Shown piece by piece: positions 8,433 to 15,493 of a DNA stretch of 25,345 nucleotides; position 1 is the stretch's first letter; every line of letters begins with the position of its first letter. Both the position numbers and the translations under genes were made by a program. The notes under the pieces are model-generated. The model was not told where the DNA came from. It worked only from the letters and a program-made list of their open reading frames with translations, and ran no database searches. Source of the stretch: Treponema sp. (GTDB lineage Bacteria > Spirochaetota > Spirochaetia > Treponematales > Breznakiellaceae); assembly GCA_031277045.1 (NCBI GenBank), contig JAISLX010000110.1, positions 1 to 25,345 of the forward strand, in the 5' to 3' direction.

Positions 8433-8442
8433 GGTCCCGGGG

Positions 8443-10488
8443 CTACCGGAATATGGCCCCTTCCCGGTAATCGGTCCAGACCTTCTCGAACCACAGATCG
8501 GCGGCGGGTATGGGCCGCACCGGGCGGAACAGGGAACGGACGCTGTTTGCGCCGGCGTCAAACTGCGTGATAAGCACCCGGTCGTGAAAGGCGGCGTCCG
8601 TAGGAAAGCCCCGTTCCGCCTGGCCGCGAATACCGGAATCTCCGGTGATGACGGCGCAGGAACCCCGGCTTAAGCCCCCCGAATCCAGGTAGTACCATAT
8701 CCCCTGGTGGAGCATCCGGCTTAACAGCAGAATTTCCCGGTATTTGAAGGCCGTGTCCAGTTCTTCTTCGCTTACCTCAAGGCTTTCCCGGTCCAGGGCT
8801 TCGATGCGGGCCAGGCTTTTTTCTATCTCCCCCTTGTTCCGCAAAAAACCCGCCGCCCCGCTGTTGATCTCCTGAAGCCGCCGCAGTTTTTCCGCGATGC
8901 CCTGCCCGCCCTGTTTCCCCGGCGCCGGGTAGTCGAGCCTGAGCCCCCGTTCAAAGGCCGCCAGTTCTTCCGCCGCCGCCCGCAGGGCCTTGCCGTTGAG
9001 GCCTTCGCCGTTTTCGGCGGGACCGAACCAGGGATCGTTGTTCAGGTAAAACCCGGCGATGTAGGAGGCGGCCCGCAGGCCCCCCGCCTGCCCGGCGTTC
9101 AGGGCGCTGCCGCCGGGGCGGCGCACCCCGTGGCTCCCGGCACATTCCCCCGCCGCAAAGAGGTGTTTGACCGATGTTTCCCACCAGATACTCATCTCCG
9201 CGCCGCCGTTGTGGTGCTGGGGCAGCACATCGATCTCCAGGTATTCGGCGGCCAGGTCGATGCCGTGGGATCGGTACAGTTCAAGCGCCGGGGGGTTAAG
9301 CTTTTCCAGCCGCTCCAGCGGCGCGGCCCCCAGGGCCCCGGAGGCGGCAAGGTAGTCGCGGGCCTCCCCGGTGACCGCGGCAAGGCTGAAGCCTCCGATT
9401 GTACTGTTGCCCCGGGGATTGCGCGTAAAATCCAGGTATACCTGTTTCCCCTTGACGCGCCGCTCGATGTAGACCGCAATATCGATGATCGAGGAGCCCC
9501 CGTTCCCCGTCTTTTCCGCGCTAAAGGGCCACTGATAGCCCTTGAGAAACACCGCTTCCGCCAGTTTCCCGATGGAGGGGAAGTAATCGTTGAGGAATTC
9601 ATCTTCCGCCCCCTGCCCATCGATGGAAATGTAGCGCGGGATCGCTTGCTGGTAACTCCCCGAAAGGTTCCAGCGGAATTTGACCGACCCGATGCCGTAC
9701 TGCCATTCGGTGATGTTGGCAAAGCGGACCCCTTCCCGGGCCAGGACCCCCGATGAGCCGAACTGCCCCGGCGGGTACACGGTTTGCCGGTATAGGCCGG
9801 GGTTCCCGCCGGTGGCGAAGATGATATTTTTTGCCAGGTACAGGCTAAAGTTCTTCCCTTCCGTCAGGCAGAAAAGCCCGAAGGCCCGGCCGTCGCGGTC
9901 CCCGGCGTCCTCCGTCAGGGCTTCACCGCGATCCCCCGGCCCGCCGTCTTCGTTTTTGCGGAGTATCTTGACGACCCTGGTTTTGTCGATGATCGCTACG
10001 CCCTTCCGGATCGCCTCCCGCTCCAGGGCTTCGGTCATGGCTTTGGAGGTATAGGGGCCGCCGGAGGAGGCCCGGCGGCGGCTGTCGTGGTCCGTCTGGT
10101 AGCCGGGGAATTCGCCGTAGGCGTTGCGGGGAAAAGGCACCCCCAGACTTACCAGGTGGAAAAATTCTTCAAGGGAATGGGCGGCCTCGCAGAGGGCGAT
10201 GTCGCCGTCCATGGCCCCCCCGGAAAAGAGGGTTTCCGCCATGCTCCGGGGGGAATCCCCCTCCGCCCCGGCGCAGGCGACTTTGTAGTACGTCTGTTTA
10301 TCGGAACCGGCGTTGCGGGATGTCCCGTTGAGCCGGTCTTCGGAAAGAATGGCGATGTTCCCAACGCCGAAGTCGGCAAGGTGGACAGCCGCGTTGTAAC
10401 CCGCCACGCCGGTGCCAACCACGAGGCAGTCGTATACTTTGTCGATTACTTTTACCGTTTTCCCAAAGAAATGTAGCTGTGGTGTCAT
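8443..10488 (-). CDS. Fumarate reductase-like FAD-dependent oxidoreductase
   Basis: A 681-residue flavoprotein related to the FrdA/SdhA/L-aspartate oxidase group, which bind FAD and exchange hydride across C-C bonds. The Rossmann motif VVGTGVAGYNAA (GxGxxG at 25-30) follows a short N-terminal extension. Near the C-terminus, FAAGECAGSHGVRRPGGSAL and NAGQAGG match the second FAD-contact region of the family. HHNGG upstream resembles the substrate-binding histidine/glycine loop of fumarate reductases. No Cys-rich cluster motif or twin-arginine signal is visible, so it is probably cytoplasmic. I chose the ATG at 10488. The upstream GTG at 10509 overlaps the end of the preceding gene and lacks a ribosome site. 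It is the last gene of the minus-strand operon, directly behind the FMN/Fe-S protein, with which it may form a complex. The substrate is unknown. Confidence 0.8.
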   Translation of the reverse strand: MTPQLHFFGKTVKVIDKVYDCLVVGTGVAGYNAAVHLADFGVGNIAILSEDRLNGTSRNAGSDKQTYYKVACAGAEGDSPRSMAETLFSGGAMDGDIALCEAAHSLEEFFHLVSLGVPFPRNAYGEFPGYQTDHDSRRRASSGGPYTSKAMTEALEREAIRKGVAIIDKTRVVKILRKNEDGGPGDRGEALTEDAGDRDGRAFGLFCLTEGKNFSLYLAKNIIFATGGNPGLYRQTVYPPGQFGSSGVLAREGVRFANITEWQYGIGSVKFRWNLSGSYQQAIPRYISIDGQGAEDEFLNDYFPSIGKLAEAVFLKGYQWPFSAEKTGNGGSSIIDIAVYIERRVKGKQVYLDFTRNPRGNSTIGGFSLAAVTGEARDYLAASGALGAAPLERLEKLNPPALELYRSHGIDLAAEYLEIDVLPQHHNGGAEMSIWWETSVKHLFAAGECAGSHGVRRPGGSALNAGQAGGLRAASYIAGFYLNNDPWFGPAENGEGLNGKALRAAAEELAAFERGLRLDYPAPGKQGGQGIAEKLRRLQEINSGAAGFLRNKGEIEKSLARIEALDRESLEVSEEELDTAFKYREILLLSRMLHQGIWYYLDSGGLSRGSCAVITGDSGIRGQAERGFPTDAAFHDRVLITQFDAGANSVRSLFRPVRPIPAADLWFEKVWTDYREGAIFR

Positions 10489-10510
10489 GTTTTTTCCGCC
10501 CCGCGACACT

Positions 10511-11680
10511 TCACGGCATGGCCGGCGGGGTCTTGGAATTTTTCATCACCGACTTGTAATAGTCGTTGTACACCACGCAGCCGTCGTTAAGCTGGGCCGC
10601 CATAAGCCGCGAACAGCCGGAGCAGAGGACGCACCAGTTTACCGCGTCTCCGTCCCGGTATTTGTTTGGGGTCAGGGGATCGGCGAATATCTGGCGGCCA
10701 AAGCCGCAGAGATCGGTATAGCCCTTGCCCAGCGTTTCTTCCATCATGGCCGGGGAATCCGCCTTGTAACTGCTGTAGGCGGAGCCTATAACTTTAAGAC
10801 CCCGGTTTTCCCCGACGATCATATCCTTGACAGTTTTGGTGTAGCGCAGGTGGTGGTAGGCCAGATACTTGGAGGCCGCCGTAGGACGGGTTATGGCCCC
10901 CGTCAGTGCGGGGATTCCGGCTGAGACGTTGACGTAATCCATTCCCAGATCGTCCATGAGCCGTACCACGTTGAGCATTTCCGTCAGATTCTCGATTATC
11001 TCGTCCGGGCCGCCGGTTCCGCAGCCTCCGCGGATTCCCTCGTACATGGAAAGCCGCGACCCCAGGATAAAATTTTCCGAACGGCGCTTTTGTTTGATTG
11101 CCCCCGCTCCATCGCGCAGGAGGCGGGCGCGGTTTTCAAAACTTCCGCCCCACATGTCGTGCCGGGTGTTCGAGGGGCGCAGCATTTCCGCCCCCAGATA
11201 GCCGTGACACATCTTAAAATCGATGCCGTCCGCTCCGGCTTCCTCCGCCAGGAGCGCGGCCTCAATAAAATTGTCTTTGATGTTTTCGATTTCTTCGGTT
11301 GACAAGAGGCGGCCTTCCCCGCCGGTAAGACTTACCCGGTCCGAAAAATCACCTGACCGTTCCCCCGCGTGGGTCAGTTGGAAAAACAGCAGACCCCCGG
11401 GGTTCCCGTTTTTGAATATGTCCACAAGCCGTTTGAACCCGTCCAGGTTTTTCCTGTTCAGGATCATGCCGTTTACCCTGGCAAGGCTTGTTTCCGATAC
11501 CGAAAGGGCCTCGCTGATCACAAGGCCCCAGCCACCCTCCGCAAGCTTCCGGTAGCGGTCCAGCGTCCGCTCCGAGGGGCGGCCCCCGTCGCCGTCATTC
11601 CCCTCCATAGCCTGGGCGGTAAAACGGTTGGGAACCGTTTTGTTTTTAATCGCCAGCGGGGAAAACAGAATGCTTTCCAT
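10511..11680 (-). CDS. Old-yellow-enzyme/dienoyl-CoA reductase-type FMN and Fe-S oxidoreductase
   Basis: A 389-residue NADH:flavin oxidoreductase of the old yellow enzyme family: a TIM barrel that binds FMN and reduces activated C=C bonds. The barrel ends with the family signature CHGYLGAEMLRPSNTRHDMW followed by GGSFENRAR (residues 158-185). A cysteine set at C350, C353, C356 and C368 matches the 4Fe-4S ligands of 2,4-dienoyl-CoA reductase, with one residue fewer between the second and third Cys. The family's C-terminal FAD/NAD(P)H domain is absent. The protein stops after the cluster, and the FAD protein follows as a separate gene. The ATG at 11680 has an AAAGGAGG ribosome site, and the longer in-frame extension upstream is not homologous. 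The SDR gene ends 22 bases before it. The substrate is unknown; an enone derived from a sugar acid is my suggestion. Confidence 0.88.
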   Translation of the reverse strand: MESILFSPLAIKNKTVPNRFTAQAMEGNDGDGGRPSERTLDRYRKLAEGGWGLVISEALSVSETSLARVNGMILNRKNLDGFKRLVDIFKNGNPGGLLFFQLTHAGERSGDFSDRVSLTGGEGRLLSTEEIENIKDNFIEAALLAEEAGADGIDFKMCHGYLGAEMLRPSNTRHDMWGGSFENRARLLRDGAGAIKQKRRSENFILGSRLSMYEGIRGGCGTGGPDEIIENLTEMLNVVRLMDDLGMDYVNVSAGIPALTGAITRPTAASKYLAYHHLRYTKTVKDMIVGENRGLKVIGSAYSSYKADSPAMMEETLGKGYTDLCGFGRQIFADPLTPNKYRDGDAVNWCVLCSGCSRLMAAQLNDGCVVYNDYYKSVMKNSKTPPAMP

Positions 11681-11702
11681 GTCGCGATCCTCCTTTGGCG
11701 GT

Positions 11703-12464
11703 CTACAGTCGCCGGATGTGAAAACCGCCGTCCACATCCACATGGTTTCCCGTAGTGTAGAGGAAAGCGTCCGAGGCGAACACCGCGGCGGCCTTCCCCA
11801 CATCTTCCGCCGTACCCCAGCGGGCGATGGGGAAAGTCCCGGTAAGCGCGTCGTATTTTTCCTTTACGCCGCTGGTCATATCGGTGGCGATGACGCCCGG
11901 CCGGATCTCGTGGACATAGATGCCCTCTCCGGCAAGCCGGTGGGCGTACAGTTTGGTAAGCATGGAAAGCCCCGCCTTGGATACGCAGTACTCTCCCCGG
12001 TTAATCGAACTTACCTCCGCGGAACAGGAGCCGATGTTGATAATCGTGCCCCGCTTCTTCCCCTCCACCGGCTGCCTGAGCATCTGCCGGGCCGCGAGCT
12101 GGGTAAGGAACATCGCGGCCTTGGTGTTGATCCCCAGCACCCGGTCAAAACTTTCCTCGGTCATGTCCAAAAGGTCCGCTCTGCTTTCGGGGGCCACCCC
12201 CGCGTTGTTGACCAGCACATGGACGCCGCCAAAGGCCTCGACGGCCCCGGCGATGATCTGTTCCCTGCCGGCGCCGGAACTTACGTCGGCCCGCAGGTAG
12301 AGGACCCCCTTCCCCCGGCTCTCCAGTTCCCGCAGATTTTCCGCGCAGTCTTCCCGGTTCCGCCGTCCCACAACAACGGTGTTAAAGCCGTCTTCCGCCA
12401 GGGCCAGGGCAACGGCAAAACCGATGCCCCGGGAACCGCCGGTGATAATCGCCGTTTTATCCAT
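11703..12464 (-). CDS. Short-chain dehydrogenase/reductase (classical SDR)
   Basis: A 253-residue NAD(P)-dependent oxidoreductase that interconverts alcohol and ketone groups in the cytoplasm. The cofactor motif is TGGSRGIG (8-15), NNAG is at 86-89, and the catalytic set is Ser146, Tyr159 and Lys163 (YCVSK). The tail GNHVDVDGGF matches the FabG/sugar-dehydrogenase type. An AAGGAG ribosome site lies before the ATG. Only 22 bases separate its stop from the next gene, so it belongs to the operon. SDRs of this type are often labelled 3-oxoacyl-ACP reductase by default, but the neighbours here point to a sugar, sugar-acid or polyol substrate. Specificity cannot be read from sequence alone. Confidence 0.92.
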   Translation of the reverse strand: MDKTAIITGGSRGIGFAVALALAEDGFNTVVVGRRNREDCAENLRELESRGKGVLYLRADVSSGAGREQIIAGAVEAFGGVHVLVNNAGVAPESRADLLDMTEESFDRVLGINTKAAMFLTQLAARQMLRQPVEGKKRGTIINIGSCSAEVSSINRGEYCVSKAGLSMLTKLYAHRLAGEGIYVHEIRPGVIATDMTSGVKEKYDALTGTFPIARWGTAEDVGKAAAVFASDAFLYTTGNHVDVDGGFHIRRL

Positions 12465-12508
12465 CGTGAAAACTCCTTATAGAGCCGGTTTTAAAACCTG
12501 AAGTGCCT

Positions 12509-13657
12509 TTACGAAAAATCAGGCAGGGCAAAGTTGTTATACGCGTCAAGAAAGGCCGTTTCCAGCCCTTCGGCGCAGAGGAATTCCTCCTCGTTTTCCC
12601 TGAAAAATTTTAATGTGCCCGCCGGGACCGGGATTACCGGAAATTCCTGGGCCCGCAGCACACAATCCAGATGGGGCCGGGCGGTCTTTAGCGTACAGGA
12701 GGGCCGTGGACCCCCGCGCAGGGCCCGGACACAGTCAAAGAGTTTTTGCGGATACCCTTCGCTCCGTTCAATGCCGTTGTAATCCATGACCGCGCCGTCG
12801 TTAAAAAATACGGTTATCCGTTCATCTTTGTCATAAACCGCGCGGGCCTTTTCAAACTGAAATTCCCCCATAGGGCCGGTGGAAGCCGCCACGCAGTGGG
12901 CGGTGTAAAAGTACAACTCCGCGCCGCCGGTAGTCCTGACCCGTATGGCGGCGGCGTCGAAATTCTCTATCTCCTTGCGGGCCTTCCACAGCCGCGCGTC
13001 CAGGGAACCGATGTCTGACGCGGTATCCGGCGCGTCCCCCAGGAGAAACAGCATCAGTTGTATTTCATGGCCGCAGGCGTTCTGCAGGGGACTGTCGAGA
13101 ATTCGTTCCCCGTCACAGGAAATCTTTCCCGCCCAGGAATTGCGGGCGTAGTAACGCTGTCCCCGGCGCGGCAGATTGAGCATCCGGAATCGCAGCGGCT
13201 TTCCGAACACCCCGGCCGTAATATCTTTTTTAAAGGCCAGAAAGTCCCGGTAAAAGCAGCGCTGGTAACCCGCCGCTACGAAAAGCCCCGTTTCTTTTTC
13301 TTTGCGTTCAAGCCTGTCCATCAGCTCCCCGTCGGCGCAGACGGGTTTTTCGCAGAGCGCCGCGCTGCCGTGTTCCAGAGCCTCCATCGTGTAAGCGTAA
13401 TGGGTGTGGATGGGGGAACTAACGATGGTAAGCAGGCCGCCGCCCTTTCCGGCCCCCGGTCCTTTCCAAAAATCCGCCGTTTTTTCGTAAACCGGGATGC
13501 CCCGCTTTCGCAGCGTTTCGTAATGGGGCGAAGCCTGGGCGTCCGGCGAGGCCACGCCGATCAGATTCCAGGGCGTGTTCTCCCCGCCCAGCAGCGCGCC
13601 CAGGTATTCCTTTCCGTAACCCCCCGAACCAATCAGAAAAACCGGAACCCTGTCCAT
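12509..13657 (-). CDS. Gfo/Idh/MocA-family oxidoreductase
   Basis: A 382-residue NAD(P)-dependent dehydrogenase of the glucose-fructose oxidoreductase/inositol dehydrogenase family, which oxidises or reduces hydroxyl groups on sugars and polyols, sometimes as the first step of redox-assisted bond cleavage. The Rossmann motif is IGSGGYG (9-15) and the catalytic EKP sits at 103-105. The C-terminal half contains NACGHEIQLMLFLLGD, matching the conserved helix with the active-site His. A GGGAGG ribosome site precedes the ATG. It is the first gene of the minus-strand operon, 44 bases before the SDR gene. It is clearly distinct from the second Gfo/Idh protein on the other strand, so the two probably act on different substrates or positions. 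Confidence 0.9.
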   Translation of the reverse strand: MDRVPVFLIGSGGYGKEYLGALLGGENTPWNLIGVASPDAQASPHYETLRKRGIPVYEKTADFWKGPGAGKGGGLLTIVSSPIHTHYAYTMEALEHGSAALCEKPVCADGELMDRLERKEKETGLFVAAGYQRCFYRDFLAFKKDITAGVFGKPLRFRMLNLPRRGQRYYARNSWAGKISCDGERILDSPLQNACGHEIQLMLFLLGDAPDTASDIGSLDARLWKARKEIENFDAAAIRVRTTGGAELYFYTAHCVAASTGPMGEFQFEKARAVYDKDERITVFFNDGAVMDYNGIERSEGYPQKLFDCVRALRGGPRPSCTLKTARPHLDCVLRAQEFPVIPVPAGTLKFFRENEEEFLCAEGLETAFLDAYNNFALPDFS

Positions 13658-13676
13658 ACTGCCTCCCTTTGTCCCA

Positions 13677-13712
13677 CCGCTTTCATTTCAACTTTTTGTT
13701 GTTTTAAAGCGG
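13677..13712. promoter_or_regulatory. Leader hairpin of the minus-strand operon
   Basis: CCGCTTT (13677-13683) pairs with AAAGCGG (13706-13712), enclosing CAAC-TTTTT-GTTG (13689-13701). It lies just upstream of the ribosome site of the minus-strand Gfo/Idh gene. It could be an operator or a 5' UTR structure. Confidence 0.45.
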
Positions 13713-13714
13713 TT

Positions 13715-13744
13715 GTTGTTCAGAAACTGAAGTTTCTGAACAAC
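13715..13744. repeat. Perfect 14-base-arm palindrome, copy C
   Basis: Arms GTTGTTCAGAAACT (13715-13728) and AGTTTCTGAACAAC (13731-13744) are perfect inverted repeats around GA. The centre AAACTGAAGTTT is shared with copy A. It sits in the divergent control region and could act as an operator, a cruciform, or a mobile palindromic repeat. Confidence 0.8.
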
Positions 13745-13769
13745 TCTAGTGTATCTACCGCGTATCGTT

Positions 13770-13784
13770 GCGTCTATCAGACGC
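13770..13784. promoter_or_regulatory. Small inverted repeat, possible operator
   Basis: GCGTCT (13770-13775) and AGACGC (13779-13784) flank ATC. The site lies about 17 bases before a TATAAT box at 13801 and is thus well placed for a regulator. Confidence 0.35.
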
Positions 13785-13800
13785 CCCGGCAATGTAAAGG

Positions 13801-13806
13801 TATAAT
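13801..13806 (+). promoter_or_regulatory. Perfect TATAAT box in the divergent region
   Basis: TATAAT is preceded by AGG and followed by AGAG. There is no good -35 hexamer at 17 bases (CAGACG), so activation by a regulator may be needed. A transcript starting near 13813 would meet terminator 13918-13944 after about 130 bases. The reverse strand reads TATTAT, so use in the other direction is possible. Confidence 0.4.
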
Positions 13807-13810
13807 AGAG

Positions 13811-13838
13811 TTGTTCGGAAACCTCACTTTCTGAACAA
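13811..13838. repeat. Palindrome copy D
   Basis: TTGTTCGGAAA (13811-13821) pairs with TTTCTGAACAA (13828-13838) with one G-U, around CCTCAC. The arms match those of the palindrome at 13715-13744, and the centre reads like that element in the opposite orientation. Confidence 0.7.
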
Positions 13839-13917
13839 TATCCGTTTAAAAACAATACACCCGCAGGTATGACCGTACCGGATACGGGCAGTTTGTTGCG
13901 CTTCGCGCGTAAGACCC

Positions 13918-13944
13918 AAAAACCCGGCTTTCAGCCGGTTTTTT
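13918..13944. terminator. Bidirectional intrinsic terminator
   Basis: CCGGCT (13924-13929) and AGCCGG (13933-13938) pair around TTC, with an A-run on the left and a T-run on the right. It can stop transcripts in both directions, yet no protein gene lies just upstream on the plus strand, suggesting a short non-coding transcript. Confidence 0.7.
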
Positions 13945-13992
13945 GCTCTACAAATTGCGTTCGTACCCGAGGTACGTCGTACCTTTTGTACG

Positions 13993-14017
13993 CCCAGTCC
14001 GATAACTGGGGATTTTT
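13993..14017 (+). terminator. Second intrinsic terminator in the divergent region
   Basis: CCCAGT (13993-13998) and ACTGGG (14005-14010) pair around CCGATA and are followed by GATTTTT. CGTACC-cga-GGTACG (about 13963-13977) forms another hairpin just upstream. Two terminators in a row before a promoter would insulate the downstream operon. Confidence 0.55.
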
Positions 14018-14058
14018 ACGGCATCAAGCGCAAAAAATCCACAAGTGTAACAGGCTGC

Positions 14059-14090
14059 TAGACAAAACAGGGAAGCGGTTTTAATATAAT
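14059..14090 (+). promoter_or_regulatory. Promoter for the plus-strand Gfo-GH42-GH67 operon
   Basis: TAGACA (14059-14064) is followed 17 bases later by TAATAT (14082-14087), and overlapping it is a perfect TATAAT (14085-14090) at 20 bases. The start codon of the first operon gene is about 80 bases further on. The sigma-70-type match is good, and it lies after both terminators. Confidence 0.6.
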
Positions 14091-14111
14091 GCTCTGAATC
14101 TTTGTTTCACC

Positions 14112-14166
14112 GGGAATCCGCGGAACGAGGGCCAATCCAAAACCCCGGCAAGTTTTGGAAAGCGTC
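14112..14166. repeat. Dispersed palindromic repeat, copy B
   Basis: It shares gggaatccgcgga, gccaatcc, aagttttgg and aaagc in order with 106-156. The core pairs CCAAAAC with GTTTTGG, with a differing centre (CCCGGCAA). It ends just before the GGGGGAG ribosome site of the Gfo/Idh gene and so forms part of its 5' leader. Confidence 0.7.
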
Positions 14167-14177
14167 AGGGGGAGCGC

Positions 14178-15377
14178 ATGGGCGGCGATTTTATCAATGT
14201 GGCAATTGTGGGCACGGGAAATATTTCCCGGTTCCACATCGAGGGGTACCTGACATTTTCCCGGCGCTGCCGTATTACCGCCTTGTGCGACATTGTGCCG
14301 GAGAAGTGCCGTGAATATAAAAAAAAGTACGCTCTCCCCAATGCCGGCGTGTATGACTCCGTGGAAGCGATGCTGGAGGCGCGCATAAACGGCGGCCTTT
14401 CCGTTGATCTGGTAAGCGTCTGTACTCCCCCCTTCTGTCATGCCGAAATAACGATTGCGTGCCTCAAAGCCGGTCTGCACGTCTTGGTGGAAAAGCCGAT
14501 GGCCGCCAGTCTTGAGGAATGCGACGCCATGCTGGCCGCGGAGAAGGAAAGCGGCAAAACTCTGGCGGTTGTTGCGCAGAACCGCTTCCGCGATCCCATC
14601 GCGTCCCTTAAACGGGTCCTGGACAGCGGTCTGGCGGGCCGGATTCTCCACGCCCAGGTGGATTCTTTCTGGTGGCGGGGGTTTCATTACTACGATCTGT
14701 GGTGGCGGGGCAAATGGGAAACCGAGGGGGGCGGCTGTACCCTGAACCACGCGGTTCACCATATTGACATGCTTATCTGGATGATGGGGCTGCCCGCGAA
14801 GGTAACGGCGGTCCTCACCAACGCGGCCCACAGTAACGCTGAGGTGGAGGATCTTTCCGCGGCGATACTGAAGTACCCCGATGGGGCTCTGGCCCAGATA
14901 ACCAGCTCCGTGGTTCACCACGGCGAGGAACAGCAGCTTATCTTCCAGTGCGAAAAGGCCCGGATTTCCGCCCCCTGGAAGGTCCACGCCAGTCTTGCCG
15001 CCCCCAACGCCTTCCCCCTGGCGGAACGGGACGCAGCGCTGGAACAGCGGCTGAACGACGCGGCCTCTGCCCGGGAACCTCTGGCCTACACCGTCCACAC
15101 AGGCGAAATTGAGCAGCTTCTGGGGGCCCTGGAACAGGGGGGGCGTCCCGCCATAAGCGGACAGGACGGCCGCAATACCATCGAACTTATCACCGCCATC
15201 TACAAGTCAGGCGCCGGCGGGACGACAGTAACGCTGCCCCTTCAAAAGGACGATCCCTTTTACACGGTTAAAGGGATTATGGCGGCGGTCCCCCGTTTTT
15301 ATGAAAAGACCGCCTCGGTAGCAGGTTTCCGGGGGGACATTAGCACCGGCGGCGATTACGCCGGTAAAAGACCGTAA
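14178..15377 (+). CDS. Gfo/Idh/MocA-family oxidoreductase, plus-strand operon
   Basis: A 399-residue NAD(P)-dependent sugar or polyol dehydrogenase of the Gfo/Idh/MocA family. The cofactor motif is VGTGNIS (11-17), VEKPMA holds the catalytic EKP at 105-107, and NHAVHHIDML (190-199) carries the conserved His/Asp of the active site. The aromatic and charged stretch FWWRGFHYYDLWWRGKWETE just before it probably lines the sugar site. The ATG at 14178 has GGGGGAG upstream. It heads an operon with GH42 and GH67 glycosidases, so its substrate is likely a sugar or sugar acid released by them, or a small glycoside. The first gene of the opposite operon is the same family but differs strongly in sequence. 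Confidence 0.92.
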   Translation: MGGDFINVAIVGTGNISRFHIEGYLTFSRRCRITALCDIVPEKCREYKKKYALPNAGVYDSVEAMLEARINGGLSVDLVSVCTPPFCHAEITIACLKAGLHVLVEKPMAASLEECDAMLAAEKESGKTLAVVAQNRFRDPIASLKRVLDSGLAGRILHAQVDSFWWRGFHYYDLWWRGKWETEGGGCTLNHAVHHIDMLIWMMGLPAKVTAVLTNAAHSNAEVEDLSAAILKYPDGALAQITSSVVHHGEEQQLIFQCEKARISAPWKVHASLAAPNAFPLAERDAALEQRLNDAASAREPLAYTVHTGEIEQLLGALEQGGRPAISGQDGRNTIELITAIYKSGAGGTTVTLPLQKDDPFYTVKGIMAAVPRFYEKTASVAGFRGDISTGGDYAGKRP

Positions 15378-15423
15378 TTGTTTTCAACGGCCGTTGTGCG
15401 GGACATGTAGTTTTCGAACAATT
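15376..15423 (+). promoter_or_regulatory. Palindromes between Gfo/Idh and GH42 genes
   Basis: CAACGGCCGTTG (15385-15396) is a perfect 12-base palindrome, nested between AATTGTT (15376-15382) and AACAATT (15417-15423). The spacer of 116 bases is long for an operon. The palindrome has the look of a LacI/GntR-type operator, but no strong promoter hexamers are visible nearby. Confidence 0.4.
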
Positions 15424-15493
15424 CCAGCAGGTTTGCTTGTACCAGGAGCCTGTTGCGATTGTAGGTTTGAAACTGTTCATACAGGAGCGCTTT

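Noticed and set aside
6240..8561. Very long open frame (773 codons) on the minus strand
   Set aside because: It lies wholly opposite rpoB, shows low-complexity Pro/Gly/Arg/His-rich composition and no known motif. Such antisense frames are common in GC-rich genes.
11681..11803. Upstream extension of the OYE-type gene
   Set aside because: It would overlap the SDR gene, and the ATG at 11680 has a near-perfect AAAGGAGG site.
13869..14084. 71-codon open frame in the divergent region
   Set aside because: It contains two intrinsic terminators and several hairpins, has no ribosome site, and its composition is unlike its neighbours. Structured non-coding DNA is the better reading.
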